Assembly (NCBI GenBank): GCA_947473805.1
Contig: CANJGB010000013.1
Location: forward strand, 28,271 to 92,270
Reading direction: 5' to 3'
From: Alphaproteobacteria bacterium
Lineage (GTDB): Bacteria > Pseudomonadota > Alphaproteobacteria > Ferrovibrionales > Ferrovibrionaceae
Length of the DNA: 64,000 bases
Positions 31,620 to 43,265 of this stretch are shown here, one piece after another. The first letter of the stretch is position 1. The number at the start of each line of letters is the position of its first letter. A program made the translations under genes and the position numbers. The notes under the pieces are model-generated. The model was not told the origin of the DNA. It saw nothing but the letters and a program-made list of their open reading frames with translations, and ran no database searches.

Positions 31620-32506
31620 GGGTAAGCGTCGATGACCGTCCGACAATCTGCGCGCCGGCGCCGCAGCGGTCGACGCGTGTGACGCGCAAGCGCGCGTCGC
31701 AGCCACGCCGCACCCAGGCCAATGACCGCATGCGGCTGATACGCGGCGGCATTGCCGCGCTGGGCGTCGCCGTCCTGGCGGCAGGCGGCTGGTGGTCGTG
31801 GCAGGCCGGCGTGTTCTCGGTCGTGGCCGATACGACCCATGCCGTTACCAGTGCCGGCATGGTCCGGGCCGGACTGACGGTGCAGGACGTGGAATTGACC
31901 GGCCGCGAACATACGCCGGCCGACGCGGTTCTCGCGGCCAGCGGCCTGCATCGCGGTGATCCGATCCTGTTCGTCAACCTCGACGATGTGCGCGCCCGCA
32001 TCCAGGGTCTGGGCTGGATCGAGTCCGCCTCGGTCGTGCGCCGGCTGCCCGATACCATCGCCATTTCCATCGTTGAGCGGGCGCCGTTTGCGCGCTGGCA
32101 GTTGAACGGCCGCACCGTGTTGATCGACCGCACGGGCGCCGTCCTCGAGCGCGATGATCCCGACGACTACCGCGACCTGAAGCGCGTGGTGGGTGAGGGG
32201 GCGGCGAAGCACGCGGCGGCGCTGTTCGGACTTTTGGCGACCGAGCCCGCCCTGGCCGCGCGCGTGACCGACGCGGTGCGCGTGCGCAACCGCCGTTGGG
32301 ACCTGGAGCTGGATAACGGGCTGACAGTGCGTCTGCCCGAGGACGGCATGGACACTGCCTGGGCCCGGCTGGCCGCGCTTGAGCGCGAGCAGAAGCTTCT
32401 CGGCCGCGACATTGCCACCATCGATTTTCGCCTGAGCGACAGGACGATTGTGCGCCTGACGCCCGAGGCCATGGCCGCGCGCAAGACGCCCGGCAAGAAC
32501 ACCTGA
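31607..32506 (+). CDS. ftsQ: Cell division protein FtsQ
   Basis: FtsQ is a bitopic divisome protein that recruits FtsB-FtsL. The 299-residue protein has an Arg-rich cytoplasmic tail (residues 1-42), a membrane helix (about 45-65), a POTRA domain with GREHTPADAVLAASGLHRGDPILFVNLD and WIESASVVRRLPDTIAISIVERAPFARW, then the FtsQ beta domain. The long basic tail is common in alphaproteobacteria. It overlaps ddl by 13 bases and lies 12 bases before ftsA. Confidence 0.92.
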   Translation: MRSLRVSVDDRPTICAPAPQRSTRVTRKRASQPRRTQANDRMRLIRGGIAALGVAVLAAGGWWSWQAGVFSVVADTTHAVTSAGMVRAGLTVQDVELTGREHTPADAVLAASGLHRGDPILFVNLDDVRARIQGLGWIESASVVRRLPDTIAISIVERAPFARWQLNGRTVLIDRTGAVLERDDPDDYRDLKRVVGEGAAKHAAALFGLLATEPALAARVTDAVRVRNRRWDLELDNGLTVRLPEDGMDTAWARLAALEREQKLLGRDIATIDFRLSDRTIVRLTPEAMAARKTPGKNT

Positions 32507-32518
32507 CGGAGTGGGACC

Positions 32519-33763
32519 ATGTCGGTAGGACGTAACGCGTTGATCGCCGGACTGGACATTGGCAGCACCAAGATCTGCTGCTTCATCGCACGCGCCGAGG
32601 AGCAGCACGCGCGGGTGATCGGCATCGGGTACCAGGTGTCGCGCGGGATGCGCAACGGTACCGTGGTCGATATGGATGCCGCCGAGGGTTCGATCCGCGC
32701 CGCGGTCGAGGCGGCCGAGCGCATGGCCGGCGAAACCATCAAGGATGTATTTGTCTCGCTGAATGCCGGCAGTCCGGTTTCGCACCAGGTCAATGTCGAG
32801 GTCTCTATCGGCGGCCACGAGGTCGGCGAGTCCGACATCCGCCGCGTCCTGACCCAGGGGCGCAACCTGGAACAGCACACCGAAGGCGACCGCCAGGTGG
32901 TGCACTCGATCCCCGTCGGCTTCACCATCGACGGCAGTCCCCGCCTGCGCGAGCCGCGCGGCCTGTATGCCGACAATCTGGGCGTGACGATGCACGTGGT
33001 CACCGCCCAGGTCGGCCCTGTGCGCAACGTCGCCACCTGCGTCGCCCGGGGTCATCTTGGCATCGCCGGCATGGCGGTGGGGCCGTTCGCCTCGGGGCTG
33101 GCGGCGCTGGTCGAAGACGAGATGGACCTCGGCGTGACCCTGGTCGATTGCGGCGGCGGCACCACCTCGATTGCGATCTTTTTCGAGGGCGCGCTGGTCT
33201 ACACCGATTCCATCGCCATCGGCGGCGCCCACGTCACCAATGACATCGCCCGCGGCCTGACCACGACGCTGGCCGATGCTGAGCGGCTGAAGACGCTCTA
33301 TGGCACCTGCCTGCGCGGTCACAACGACGACGATCCCATTGCGGTGCCGCAGGTCGGCGAGACCGAGGAGCACAGCCACAAGGAAGTGCCGCGCAGCTAC
33401 CTGACCGGGATCATCACCCCGCGGGTCGAGGAAATCCTGGAACTGGTGCGCGAGCGCATTGCCCAGTCGGGTTTCGAGCGTATCGCCGGCCGCCGCGTGG
33501 TTCTCACCGGCGGCGCCAGCCAGTTGCAGGGCCTTCGCGAACTGGCCGCGCGGGTGCTGGACAAGCAGGTGCGCCTCGGCCGCCCCATCCGTGTGGCCGG
33601 CCTGGCGGAGGCGACCGGTGGTCCGGCCTTCTCGGCCTGCGCCGGTTTGCTGGCTTACGCGCTGAAGGATCGGGCCGAGGCACCGGCGCCGAACAGCGAG
33701 TCGGATCTGGCGGCCATGGGCCGCTTCTCCCGACTCGGAAAATGGATAAGGGCGAATTTCTGA
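32519..33763 (+). CDS. ftsA: Cell division actin-like protein FtsA
   Basis: FtsA tethers FtsZ filaments to the membrane. The 414-residue protein has the actin-fold phosphate-1 motif AGLDIGSTKICC near residue 9, the 1C domain, VDCGGGTTSIAIF near 203, VLTGGASQLQGL near 328, and a C-terminal amphipathic helix (FSRLGKWIRANF) used for membrane binding. It is followed by a 111-base gap before ftsZ. Confidence 0.95.
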   Translation: MSVGRNALIAGLDIGSTKICCFIARAEEQHARVIGIGYQVSRGMRNGTVVDMDAAEGSIRAAVEAAERMAGETIKDVFVSLNAGSPVSHQVNVEVSIGGHEVGESDIRRVLTQGRNLEQHTEGDRQVVHSIPVGFTIDGSPRLREPRGLYADNLGVTMHVVTAQVGPVRNVATCVARGHLGIAGMAVGPFASGLAALVEDEMDLGVTLVDCGGGTTSIAIFFEGALVYTDSIAIGGAHVTNDIARGLTTTLADAERLKTLYGTCLRGHNDDDPIAVPQVGETEEHSHKEVPRSYLTGIITPRVEEILELVRERIAQSGFERIAGRRVVLTGGASQLQGLRELAARVLDKQVRLGRPIRVAGLAEATGGPAFSACAGLLAYALKDRAEAPAPNSESDLAAMGRFSRLGKWIRANF

Positions 33764-33874
33764 GTACGGCGGAGACGAGGGTGCGGCGCGTCTCCCACTA
33801 GAACAGCCGATTCCGCATCGCGACAAGACGACTTGTGACTTTGTGATTACACAACAGCTTACTGGAGGGCATCT

Positions 33875-35563
33875 ATGAGCATCAATCTTAGCGTTCCGAA
33901 GACTCGAGAGCTGAAGCCGCGCCTGATGGTGTTCGGCGTCGGTGGCGCCGGCTGCAACGCCGTCAACAACATGATTTCGTCCGAACTCGAAGGCGTTGAG
34001 TTCGTGGTTGCCAACACCGACGCGCAGGCGCTGAACAGCTCTCTGTGCGACCGGCGCATCCAGCTCGGCATCAACCTGACCGAAGGTCTCGGCGCGGGCA
34101 TGAAGCCGGATATCGGCCGCGGTGCGGCCGAAGAGGCGATCGACCTCCTGGCCGAGCACCTCCAGGGCTCGCACATGGCCTTCATCGCCGCCGGCATGGG
34201 TGGCGGCACGGGCACCGGCGCGGCGCCGGTGATTGCACGCGCGGCCAAGGAGATGGGCATTCTCACGGTCGGCGTGGTCACCAAGCCGTTCCGGTTCGAG
34301 GGCAATGCGCGCATGCGTCTGGCGGAACAGGGCATCCGCGAGCTGCAGCAGTATGTCGATACCCTGATCATCATCCCGAACCAGAACCTGTTCGTGGTGG
34401 CGACCGAGAAGACGACCTTCGCGGACGCCTTCAAGATGGCCGACAACGTCCTGTACTCGGGCGTTCGTGGCATCACCGACCTGATTGTGAAGCCGGGCCT
34501 GATCAACCTCGACTTTGCCGACGTGAAGTCGGTGATGAGCGAGATGGGCAAGGCGATGATGGGCACCGGCGAGGCCGACGGTGACCGTCGCGCAATGGAC
34601 GCTGCCGAACGCGCCATTGCCAACCCGCTGCTCGACGACGTGTCGATGAAGGGTGCGCGCGGCCTGCTGATCAACATCACCGGCGGCCCGGACCTGACCC
34701 TGCTCGAGGTCGACGAGGCGGCCAACCGCGTGGCCCAGGAGGTCGATCCGGAGGCGAACATCATCACCGGCGCGACCATTGACGAAAGCATGGCCGGCCG
34801 CATCCGCGTGTCGGTTGTCGCCACCGGCATGGATCGCGAGGCCGCAGTCGAGCCGAAACCGAGCGAGACGGTCGTCAAGTTGCAGCCGCGCTCCAGCACG
34901 GTCCACATCTCGCGTCCGGCCTCTATGGGTTCGGGCGGTGGCGCTGCCGCGGCCGTGATGGCCACGGCCTCGCTCCGCGTCGAACCGATGGCGGCCCCGC
35001 AGCTTGCGCCGGTCGCCATGGCGCCGATGCCGGCCACGGTTGCCGAAGTGGTCGCCGCGCCGGTCGCGGCCGAGGTTGCTTCGCCAGTGGCGGAAGCGGC
35101 CCCGGTCGTCGAGGAAGCCCCCGAAGTGGCGATCCGCCCGGAGCGTATCGCCCCCCAGGGTGTGTCCGAGCCGTTTGCCGCTCCGAAGCCGCTGCCGATC
35201 CCCGGCCGTCAGCCGCTGATGAGCCGTGCCCCGGTTGCGGCCCGCGACCCGTTCCGCGAGGCGGACATGGTCAATGGCCCGAAGGCGACGGAAGAGAAGC
35301 GTAACAAGGTCGGCCTGCTCCAGCGGATCGCCAATATGAGCCGCCCGTCCACCCCGCCGGCAGCTCCCGCCGAGCGGATCGAGCCTGCGGCGCCCAAGGT
35401 GACGGCGACCCGTCCGGCCCCGGCTGCCCAGCCGGCACCCGCGCCGGTCGTGACTAAGGCGGGCGGTTTGCTGGGTGGATTGGAGCCGGCAGAGCGTCCG
35501 GCGCCCCCCGCCCAGGACGATCTCCTGGACATTCCGGCATTTCTTCGCCGGCAGGCCAACTAA
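33875..35563 (+). CDS. ftsZ: Cell division GTPase FtsZ
   Basis: FtsZ forms the cytokinetic ring. The GTPase core has [13 protein letters not shown] near residue 20, the tubulin signature [13 protein letters not shown] near 108, and the catalytic [11 protein letters not shown] region near 208. At 562 residues it is much longer than the E. coli protein (383), because a Pro/Ala-rich linker runs from about residue 335 to 545. It ends with the conserved FtsA-binding tip [14 protein letters not shown] lies seven bases before the ATG. The upstream gap has a hairpin (GGAGACG 33771-33777 with CGTCTCC 33789-33795) and two TTGTGA repeats at 33833 and 33841. Confidence 0.96.
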   Translation: MSINLSVPKTRELKPRLMVFGVGGAGCNAVNNMISSELEGVEFVVANTDAQALNSSLCDRRIQLGINLTEGLGAGMKPDIGRGAAEEAIDLLAEHLQGSHMAFIAAGMGGGTGTGAAPVIARAAKEMGILTVGVVTKPFRFEGNARMRLAEQGIRELQQYVDTLIIIPNQNLFVVATEKTTFADAFKMADNVLYSGVRGITDLIVKPGLINLDFADVKSVMSEMGKAMMGTGEADGDRRAMDAAERAIANPLLDDVSMKGARGLLINITGGPDLTLLEVDEAANRVAQEVDPEANIITGATIDESMAGRIRVSVVATGMDREAAVEPKPSETVVKLQPRSSTVHISRPASMGSGGGAAAAVMATASLRVEPMAAPQLAPVAMAPMPATVAEVVAAPVAAEVASPVAEAAPVVEEAPEVAIRPERIAPQGVSEPFAAPKPLPIPGRQPLMSRAPVAARDPFREADMVNGPKATEEKRNKVGLLQRIANMSRPSTPPAAPAERIEPAAPKVTATRPAPAAQPAPAPVVTKAGGLLGGLEPAERPAPPAQDDLLDIPAFLRRQAN

Positions 35564-35640
35564 GGAGCAAAAAGCCGTGGCGAATCAGGAACTTGCCCTC
35601 CGCGCCGCGGTAACAGGTTGTAACACAGAGTGATTTGTTG

Positions 35641-35675
35641 GCTCCGGCACCCATTGCTACATAGGGTGCCGGAGC
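35641..35675. terminator. Hairpin between ftsZ and lpxC
   Basis: A perfect 12-bp stem (GCTCCGGCACCC at 35641-35652, complement at 35664-35675) with an 11-base loop is followed by AAAATTTATT rather than a clean T run. It lies about 78 bases after ftsZ and 60 before lpxC, so it may attenuate read-through into lpxC or stabilise the ftsZ message. Confidence 0.6.
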
Positions 35676-35736
35676 AAAATTTATTCAGCAGCGTTTTCCG
35701 CGGGTTACCCGCCAAGACGAAGCCGAGGGGCAGTCA

Positions 35737-36693
35737 GTGGATTTTACCGGGGCCAAAGCAGTAAAGCAGTCGTCGCGCCTCGCCGAACTGGGGGTTGCTC
35801 AGACCACCCTGAAGCGCGCCGTGTCCTGCACTGGCATCGGCCTTCATAACGGCCATCAGATCCGCCTTTCCCTGCATCCCGCCGCTGCCAATAGCGGCAT
35901 TGTCTTCCGCCGCGTCGATCTGCCTGGCACGCCTGTCATTCCGGCCCGGTACGACCGGGTTAGCGATCTGGTGCTCTGCACCACCCTCGCGGTCGATGAC
36001 GTCAAGGTCGCGACCGTCGAACATCTTCTCGCCGCTCTCGCGGGCCTTGGCATCGACAATGCGCGCGTCGATGTCGATGGGCCCGAAGTACCGGTCATGG
36101 ACGGCTCATCGGCGCCGTTCGTCGGTCTGATCGAACAGGCCGGCACGCTCGGCCTCTCCACGCCGCGCCGTTACATCCGCATTTTGGCGCCGATCGAAGT
36201 ACGCGATGGCAATCGCGTCGCGCGTCTCGAGCCGGGCTACGGTTTCTCCGTTGCCGTCGCGATCGATTTCGACAGTGCGGCGGTCGGCCGTCAGGCGGTC
36301 GAGGTCGAACTGGACGATGGTGCATTCAAGGCCGAGCTGGCCAGCGCCCGGACCTTCGGGTTTGCCCACGAGGTGCAGCAGCTCCAGGCCATGGGCCTCG
36401 CGCGCGGCGGCTCGCTCGACAACGCCGTTGTCATCGATGGCGACCGCATCCTTAACGATGGCGGTCTGCGCTTCGGCGACGAGTTCGCCCGCCACAAGGC
36501 GCTCGACGCGCTGGGCGACCTTTACCTCGCCGGTGCACCGATCATCGGCCGCTTCCATGGCGAGCGCAGCGGCCATGCGCTGAACAACCGTTTGTTGCAC
36601 GAACTCTTCGCGCAGCCGGAATCGTGGTGCTTCGCCAGTCACGCGGTGGCGCTGCCGACTCATCCGGAAATGGCGCTCGCCGCCGCCGAATAG
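35737..36693 (+). CDS. lpxC: UDP-3-O-acyl-N-acetylglucosamine deacetylase LpxC
   Basis: LpxC catalyses the committed step of lipid A synthesis. The 318-residue zinc enzyme has TVEHLLAALAGLGIDN near residue 88 (zinc His), MDGSSAPF near 119, the active-site loop and HKALDALGDLYLAG near 252 (zinc His and Asp), and the catalytic His in FHGERSGHALN near 270. GTG start. It closes the dcw cluster as in many proteobacteria, with a bidirectional terminator 20 bases downstream. Confidence 0.95.
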   Translation: MDFTGAKAVKQSSRLAELGVAQTTLKRAVSCTGIGLHNGHQIRLSLHPAAANSGIVFRRVDLPGTPVIPARYDRVSDLVLCTTLAVDDVKVATVEHLLAALAGLGIDNARVDVDGPEVPVMDGSSAPFVGLIEQAGTLGLSTPRRYIRILAPIEVRDGNRVARLEPGYGFSVAVAIDFDSAAVGRQAVEVELDDGAFKAELASARTFGFAHEVQQLQAMGLARGGSLDNAVVIDGDRILNDGGLRFGDEFARHKALDALGDLYLAGAPIIGRFHGERSGHALNNRLLHELFAQPESWCFASHAVALPTHPEMALAAAE

Positions 36694-36712
36694 GCGCTGC
36701 CCCAGAACAGCG

Positions 36713-36745
36713 AAAAGCGCCGCCCTTTCAGGCGGCGCTTTTTTG
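36713..36745. terminator. Bidirectional Rho-independent terminator
   Basis: AAAAGCGCCGCC (36713-36724) pairs with GGCGGCGCTTTT (36731-36742) around a six-base loop, followed by more T. Because A's lead and T's follow, it should stop both lpxC transcripts on the plus strand and the convergent XRE gene on the minus strand. Confidence 0.92.
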
Positions 36746-36758
36746 TTTAGTGGTGAGG

Positions 36759-37145
36759 CTAGGCCTTGCTGCGGCGACGCGGCTTGCCGGCCAGGCTCTT
36801 GATCAGGCCGGAAACAGCGGCCCGCAACTCGTTGTCTTCGATCTCGGCGAAATTGCGCACGAGTTCGATGGTCGAGCGGTTCTTGCCGCCATGCTCCATC
36901 GGACGGCTCGGCATCGTCGGCTCAAGCCCTTCGAAGAAATGGGCGATATCTACTTCCAGCTTGTGGGCGATCTCGTACAACCTGCCCGAACTTACCCGGT
37001 TGGCGCCAGTCTCGTACTTCTGAACCTGCTGATAGGAAATGCCAAGAGCCTGGGCGAGGTCGTGCTGGGTCAACCCCAATTCCGCACGGCGCTGGCGCAC
37101 CCGTTCCCCGACATGTTCATCGACGCGCTTGGCGATCTTTCCCAT
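36759..37145 (-). CDS. XRE-family HTH transcriptional regulator
   Basis: A 128-residue protein with an HTH_3 domain at about residues 12-68 (VGERVRQRRAELGLTQHDLAQALGI, then YQQVQKYETGANRVSSGRLYEIA) and a C-terminal helical tail ending in a basic stretch KPRRRSKA. The pattern resembles the short XRE regulators widespread in alphaproteobacteria (PraR/SinR-like), but I cannot name a target. It is convergent with lpxC. A palindrome 76 bases upstream is a candidate autoregulatory site. Confidence 0.85.
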   Translation of the reverse strand: MGKIAKRVDEHVGERVRQRRAELGLTQHDLAQALGISYQQVQKYETGANRVSSGRLYEIAHKLEVDIAHFFEGLEPTMPSRPMEHGGKNRSTIELVRNFAEIEDNELRAAVSGLIKSLAGKPRRRSKA

Positions 37146-37220
37146 CCGAATATCCTTAAAATCTGGCGGCAGCGTAAGCTATGGCCCGTGCAAAACGCCC
37201 GCCGGGGCAGTTTGTTCCAC

Positions 37221-37241
37221 AATGATATGATTTCTATCATT
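37221..37241. promoter_or_regulatory. Inverted repeat between the XRE gene and bamD
   Basis: Perfect 7-base arms AATGATA (37221-37227) and TATCATT (37235-37241) flank a 7-base spacer, in the interval that holds both divergent promoters. This form suits a dimeric HTH regulator, most simply the adjacent XRE protein. The binding is inferred. Confidence 0.5.
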
Positions 37242-37375
37242 TGGCCCGGCGCCAGCCTTAGCCAAAAAACAGACTAGTCGGTTAATTATCTGGTATTTTG
37301 CGATCATTCTCAATTGCAGGGTGTTGTCGTTTGTCGCGCCTTGATTCTGTACCTTTTGCGTGGGAAATAGCGGCT

Positions 37376-38176
37376 ATGCGGGTTCCCCTGATTCGACTTA
37401 TCGCGCTTCCGTTCTGCTTCATCCTGCTTCTCGCGGGGTGCGGGAGTGACAAGGAGGCCTATGTCGAACGCCCGGTTGAAGAACTCTACAACCGTGGAAT
37501 GGACCGGCTGGCGGATAGCAACTGGGTCGAGGCCAGCAAGAATTTTGAAGAGGTCGAGCGCCAGCACCCATATTCTGTGTGGGCGTCGAAGGCGCAGTTG
37601 ATGAACGCCTATTCGTTGTACATGAACAACAGGTACGACGACGCCATTCTCGCTGCCCAGCGCTTCACGCAGCTTTATCCCGCGAACAAGGACACGGCCT
37701 ACGCCTTCTACCTGATCGCGATCTCGTACTACGAGCAGATCACCGATGTCGGCCGCGACCAGAAGACCACCGAGCAGGCGCTGAAGGCGCTGGATGAACT
37801 GGTGCGGCGCTTCCCGAACAGCGAGTACTCGCGTGATGCGCGGCTGAAGATCGACCTGACGCGCGACCATCTCGCCGGCAAGGAAATGGAAATTGGCCGC
37901 TACTACCTCAAACGCGGCCAACTTGTGGCGGCAATCAACCGCTTCCGCACCGTGGTCGAAAACTACCAGACCACCACCCACGTGCCCGAGGCGCTGCACC
38001 GGCTGACCGAGGCCTATCTGTCGCTGGGCGTGAAGGAGGAGGCGCAGGCCGCTGCTGCCGTTCTCGGATACAACTACCCCGGCAGCCAGTGGTATCTCGA
38101 TTCCTACGCCCTGCTCACCGGGCAGGATTTGCGGCCGCAGGCGAACAAGGGCTCCTGGCTCAGCCGCATATTCTGA
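37376..38176 (+). CDS. bamD: Outer-membrane assembly lipoprotein BamD
   Basis: BamD is the essential lipoprotein of the BAM complex that inserts outer-membrane beta-barrels. The 266-residue form has a lipobox LLAGC (Cys near residue 22) and five TPR-like helical repeats, with the family motifs ELYNRGM, AQLMNAYSLYMNNRYDDAILAAQRFTQLYP and RRFPNSEYSRDARLKI. The ATG at 37376 puts the signal peptide at the N-terminus; the upstream open frame from 37298 is less likely. It is followed closely by recN. Confidence 0.93.
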   Translation: MRVPLIRLIALPFCFILLLAGCGSDKEAYVERPVEELYNRGMDRLADSNWVEASKNFEEVERQHPYSVWASKAQLMNAYSLYMNNRYDDAILAAQRFTQLYPANKDTAYAFYLIAISYYEQITDVGRDQKTTEQALKALDELVRRFPNSEYSRDARLKIDLTRDHLAGKEMEIGRYYLKRGQLVAAINRFRTVVENYQTTTHVPEALHRLTEAYLSLGVKEEAQAAAAVLGYNYPGSQWYLDSYALLTGQDLRPQANKGSWLSRIF

Positions 38177-38186
38177 GGGGCCACCC

Positions 38187-39866
38187 TTGCTCACCGGCCT
38201 CGCCATTCGAGACATCGTCCTGATCGACCGGCTCGATCTGGCCTTGGCGCCGGGTCTCAACGTGTTGACGGGCGAAACCGGTGCGGGCAAGTCCATTCTG
38301 CTCGACGCTCTGGGCCTGGCCTTGGGTCGCCGCGCCGATTCCGGTGTCGTGCGGCATGGGGCGGTCCAGGCCTCGGTCGCTGCGACCTTCGACCTTGCCG
38401 CCTCTCATCCGGCGCTCGCGCTACTCGCCGACAATGGCATCGCTGCCGAGGGTGACCTGATCCTGCGGCGCACCGTCGGCACCGATGGCCGCAGCCGCGC
38501 CTTCGTCAACGACCAGCCTGTGGGCGTCGCCCTGTTGCGCCGGATTGGCGACACGCTGGTGGAAATCCACGGCCAGAACGACGAGCAGGGCCTGCTCGAC
38601 CCGCAGGTGCACCGGACCATGCTGGATGCCTTCGGTGGCCTCACCGCCGACGCGGCGGCGCTGCGCGGCCTGTACGCTGCCATGCGCGAAGCGGCGGCGA
38701 AGCTAGCCGCGGCCCGTGAGGATGTGCGGCGCGCCCGCAGCGACGAGGACTTCCTGCGTCACGCGGCAACGGAGTTGCGTACCCTCGACCCGCGCCCGGG
38801 CGAAGAAACAGCCCTGGCCGAGCAGCGCGGCGTTCTGCAGCATGGCGAGAAGATCGCCGAGGCCCTGCGCGATGCCGAAGGGGTAATGGCCGAGCGTGGC
38901 GGCATCGAAAGCCGCCTGCGTGTCGCAGTTCGTACGCTGGAACGTGTGGCGCCCAAGGCCGGCGGCAAGCTGGACGCTGCTTTGGCTGCACTCGACCGTG
39001 CCTTGACCGAGGCCGGCGAGGCCAATGCCGCGCTGGATGCGGCGACGCAGTCGCTGGACATGGAGCCTGCGGCGCTGGAGCGCGCCGAGGAACGCCTCTT
39101 CGCTTTGCGCGCTGCGGCACGCAAGCACAACGTGCCCGTCGATGATCTTGCCCGCCTTCGGGCCGATTTCGAGGCCCGCCTGGGCGCCATCGAGGACGGT
39201 GGCGCAGCCCTGGCAAAGCTCGAAAAGGCCGCCGTCGCGGCCGAGGCCGATTACGTCGCCGGGGCGGAGGCGCTGAGCAAGGCGCGGGCGAAGACCGCGG
39301 CGAAGCTGGACAAGGCGGTGGCCCGCGAACTGGAGCCACTGCGCCTCGGTGCCGCGAAGTTCTGGACCGAGCTGACCCGCCTCGATCATGGCGACTGGTC
39401 GGCGGAGGGCATCGATCGCGTGCGCTTCCTGGCCGCGACGAACCCTGGCACGCTGCCCGGCCAGTTGTCGAAGATCGCGTCGGGCGGCGAGCTCAGCCGC
39501 TTCATGCTGGCGCTTAAGGCCGCCCTGGCGGCGAAGGGGGACGCGGTCACACTCGTGTTCGACGAGGTTGACCGTGGCGTGGGAGGGGCCACGGCCCATG
39601 CGGTGGGTGAACGTCTGGCCGCCCTGGCCGACGGCGTGCAGGTGCTGGTGGTGACCCATTCGCCGCAGGTGGCGGCGCGCGGCGCGGCGCATTGGCGCAT
39701 CGCCAAGGAGAGCCGCGGCAAGGGTGCGACGGCTACCACCGTTACATCCGTCATCGGCTTGGCGCCGGACGAACGACGCGAGGAAATCGCCCGCATGCTG
39801 GCCGGTGCCAGCGTCACCGATGCCGCGCGTGCCGCCGCCGCCAGCCTGATGGAAGGGCGCGGCTGA
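38187..39866 (+). CDS. recN: DNA repair protein RecN
   Basis: RecN is an SMC-like ATPase used in double-strand break repair. The 559-residue protein has Walker A GETGAGKSILLDAL near residue 31, a central coiled coil with long Ala/Glu-rich helices, the signature SGGELSRFMLALK near 432, and Walker B LVFDEVDRGVGG near 455. The TTG start follows GAGGGG by six bases and gives the conserved beginning LTGLAIRDIVLID. It stops directly before the ligA start, with no gap. Confidence 0.93.
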   Translation: MLTGLAIRDIVLIDRLDLALAPGLNVLTGETGAGKSILLDALGLALGRRADSGVVRHGAVQASVAATFDLAASHPALALLADNGIAAEGDLILRRTVGTDGRSRAFVNDQPVGVALLRRIGDTLVEIHGQNDEQGLLDPQVHRTMLDAFGGLTADAAALRGLYAAMREAAAKLAAAREDVRRARSDEDFLRHAATELRTLDPRPGEETALAEQRGVLQHGEKIAEALRDAEGVMAERGGIESRLRVAVRTLERVAPKAGGKLDAALAALDRALTEAGEANAALDAATQSLDMEPAALERAEERLFALRAAARKHNVPVDDLARLRADFEARLGAIEDGGAALAKLEKAAVAAEADYVAGAEALSKARAKTAAKLDKAVARELEPLRLGAAKFWTELTRLDHGDWSAEGIDRVRFLAATNPGTLPGQLSKIASGGELSRFMLALKAALAAKGDAVTLVFDEVDRGVGGATAHAVGERLAALADGVQVLVVTHSPQVAARGAAHWRIAKESRGKGATATTVTSVIGLAPDERREEIARMLAGASVTDAARAAAASLMEGRG

Positions 39867-41951
<2,085 letters not shown>

Positions 41952-42047
41952 TTCGGCTCGGCGGGAAAAGCTCAACGCGGCCGGACAAAAGTGCTGACCG
42001 GTCGTTGTCCAGAGGCCCGCGATCGACGGGTTCTGGAGCCGAGTTTC

Positions 42048-43265
42048 ATGGACAGCAACATTTCTGCACAAGACCTGCGCTCCGGGCGGTCTGTTTGGGA
42101 AAAGCAGACCGCGGACCTTCCGGTGGGCAGAAAGCCTGCCGCCTCCTTTCGCACCGATATCATTGTCATCGGGGCCGGCATTACCGGCTCGTTCATTGCC
42201 GAGCAGTTGAGCCGCACCGGCCGCGAAGTCACCGTTCTCGATGGCCATGCGCCACAGCGTGGCAGTACGGCGGCAAGTACCGCGCTCCTGCTGTGGGAGC
42301 TTGACGCACCGTTGATTGAACTTGAATCTACACTCGGCTTTGGTCGCGCCGCCGAGGTTTACCGCTACAGCTTCGCCACCGTGCAGCGCCTGTTGGCGCT
42401 CACCGCCGAACTGGCCATACCCTGCGACGCAGTTGCGTGTCCGTCGGTCTATCTGGCTGGCGACCGTCTCGATTCAGCCGGCCTACGTGAGGAACACGAT
42501 ATCCGCCGCAAGGCGGATCTGCCGGGCGCGTATCTTGATCGGGCACGGTTGCTCAACAGGTTCGGCTTCGACCGCCCGGCGGCGCTGGTCTCGCCAGCGG
42601 CGGGCGAGGTCGATCCCATGGCTCTGGCTGCAGGCCTTTTGGCGATCGCATCCGCGCGCGGCGCGCAGGTCTATTCGCCTGTCAGGGTGGTGGACCACGA
42701 CGCCTCTGCATCGGGCGTCACGGTGAAGCTGGACTCAGGGCTGGAGATTGCGGGGCGGGCGCTGGTGCTTGCAACGGGCTATGAAATGCCGACCTTCGTG
42801 CCTGCCCACCGTCACCGCATCAATTCGACGTGGGTCATGTGCACCGTTCCGCAGAGCACGCCATGGCCCGATCATGCGGTGATATGGGAAGCATCGCGCA
42901 TCTACACCTATCTGCGATCAACGCCGGTCGGCGGTATCATCGTCGGCGGTGAGGATGAGAGCCTGTCCGACCCGCAGCAGCGCGAGGCTCTGTCAGCGGC
43001 AAAGACCGCGGCCTTGCGTCGCCGCCTGGCCGAGCTGGCGCCCCGCGCAAACACAAATGTTGCCGCAGCGTGGTCGGGCTTGTTTGGCGAGACTAACGAC
43101 AGTCTGCCGCTCATCGGTCCCGTTCCGGGCTGGCCCGGTTGTTTCGCGGCCTATGGCTATGGCGGCAACGGCCTGACGTTCAGCGCCATGGCGGCCGAGA
43201 TGCTGGGGCAGTTCGTGGCCGGCGGCCGCCACTGGGCGCAGGACATGTTCGCCCTCGACCGCTAG
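42048..43265 (+). CDS. FAD-dependent oxidoreductase (DAO family)
   Basis: A 405-residue flavoprotein with the FAD-binding motif IIVIGAGITGSFIAEQLSRTGREVTVLD near residue 38, an ALVLATGYEMP stretch, and the C-terminal PGWPGCFAAYGYGGNGLTFS loop usual for D-amino acid oxidase-like enzymes. These oxidise amines or amino acids; the substrate is unknown. Start at ATG 42048 with GGAG nine bases upstream. It is convergent with the P450 gene, and the two share CTAG at their stops. Confidence 0.85.
   Translation: MDSNISAQDLRSGRSVWEKQTADLPVGRKPAASFRTDIIVIGAGITGSFIAEQLSRTGREVTVLDGHAPQRGSTAASTALLLWELDAPLIELESTLGFGRAAEVYRYSFATVQRLLALTAELAIPCDAVACPSVYLAGDRLDSAGLREEHDIRRKADLPGAYLDRARLLNRFGFDRPAALVSPAAGEVDPMALAAGLLAIASARGAQVYSPVRVVDHDASASGVTVKLDSGLEIAGRALVLATGYEMPTFVPAHRHRINSTWVMCTVPQSTPWPDHAVIWEASRIYTYLRSTPVGGIIVGGEDESLSDPQQREALSAAKTAALRRRLAELAPRANTNVAAAWSGLFGETNDSLPLIGPVPGWPGCFAAYGYGGNGLTFSAMAAEMLGQFVAGGRHWAQDMFALDR

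Noticed and set aside
33833..33846. Two TTGTGA repeats 8 bases apart before ftsZ as a CtrA or other regulator site
   Set aside because: They do not match the TTAA-N7-TTAA form of CtrA sites, and two short repeats can occur by chance.
31487..34906. A 1139-codon open frame on the minus strand opposite ddl, ftsQ, ftsA and ftsZ
   Set aside because: It is a GC-rich antisense frame to four well-recognised genes; its translation is rich in Arg, His and Gly with no domain, and nothing supports expression.
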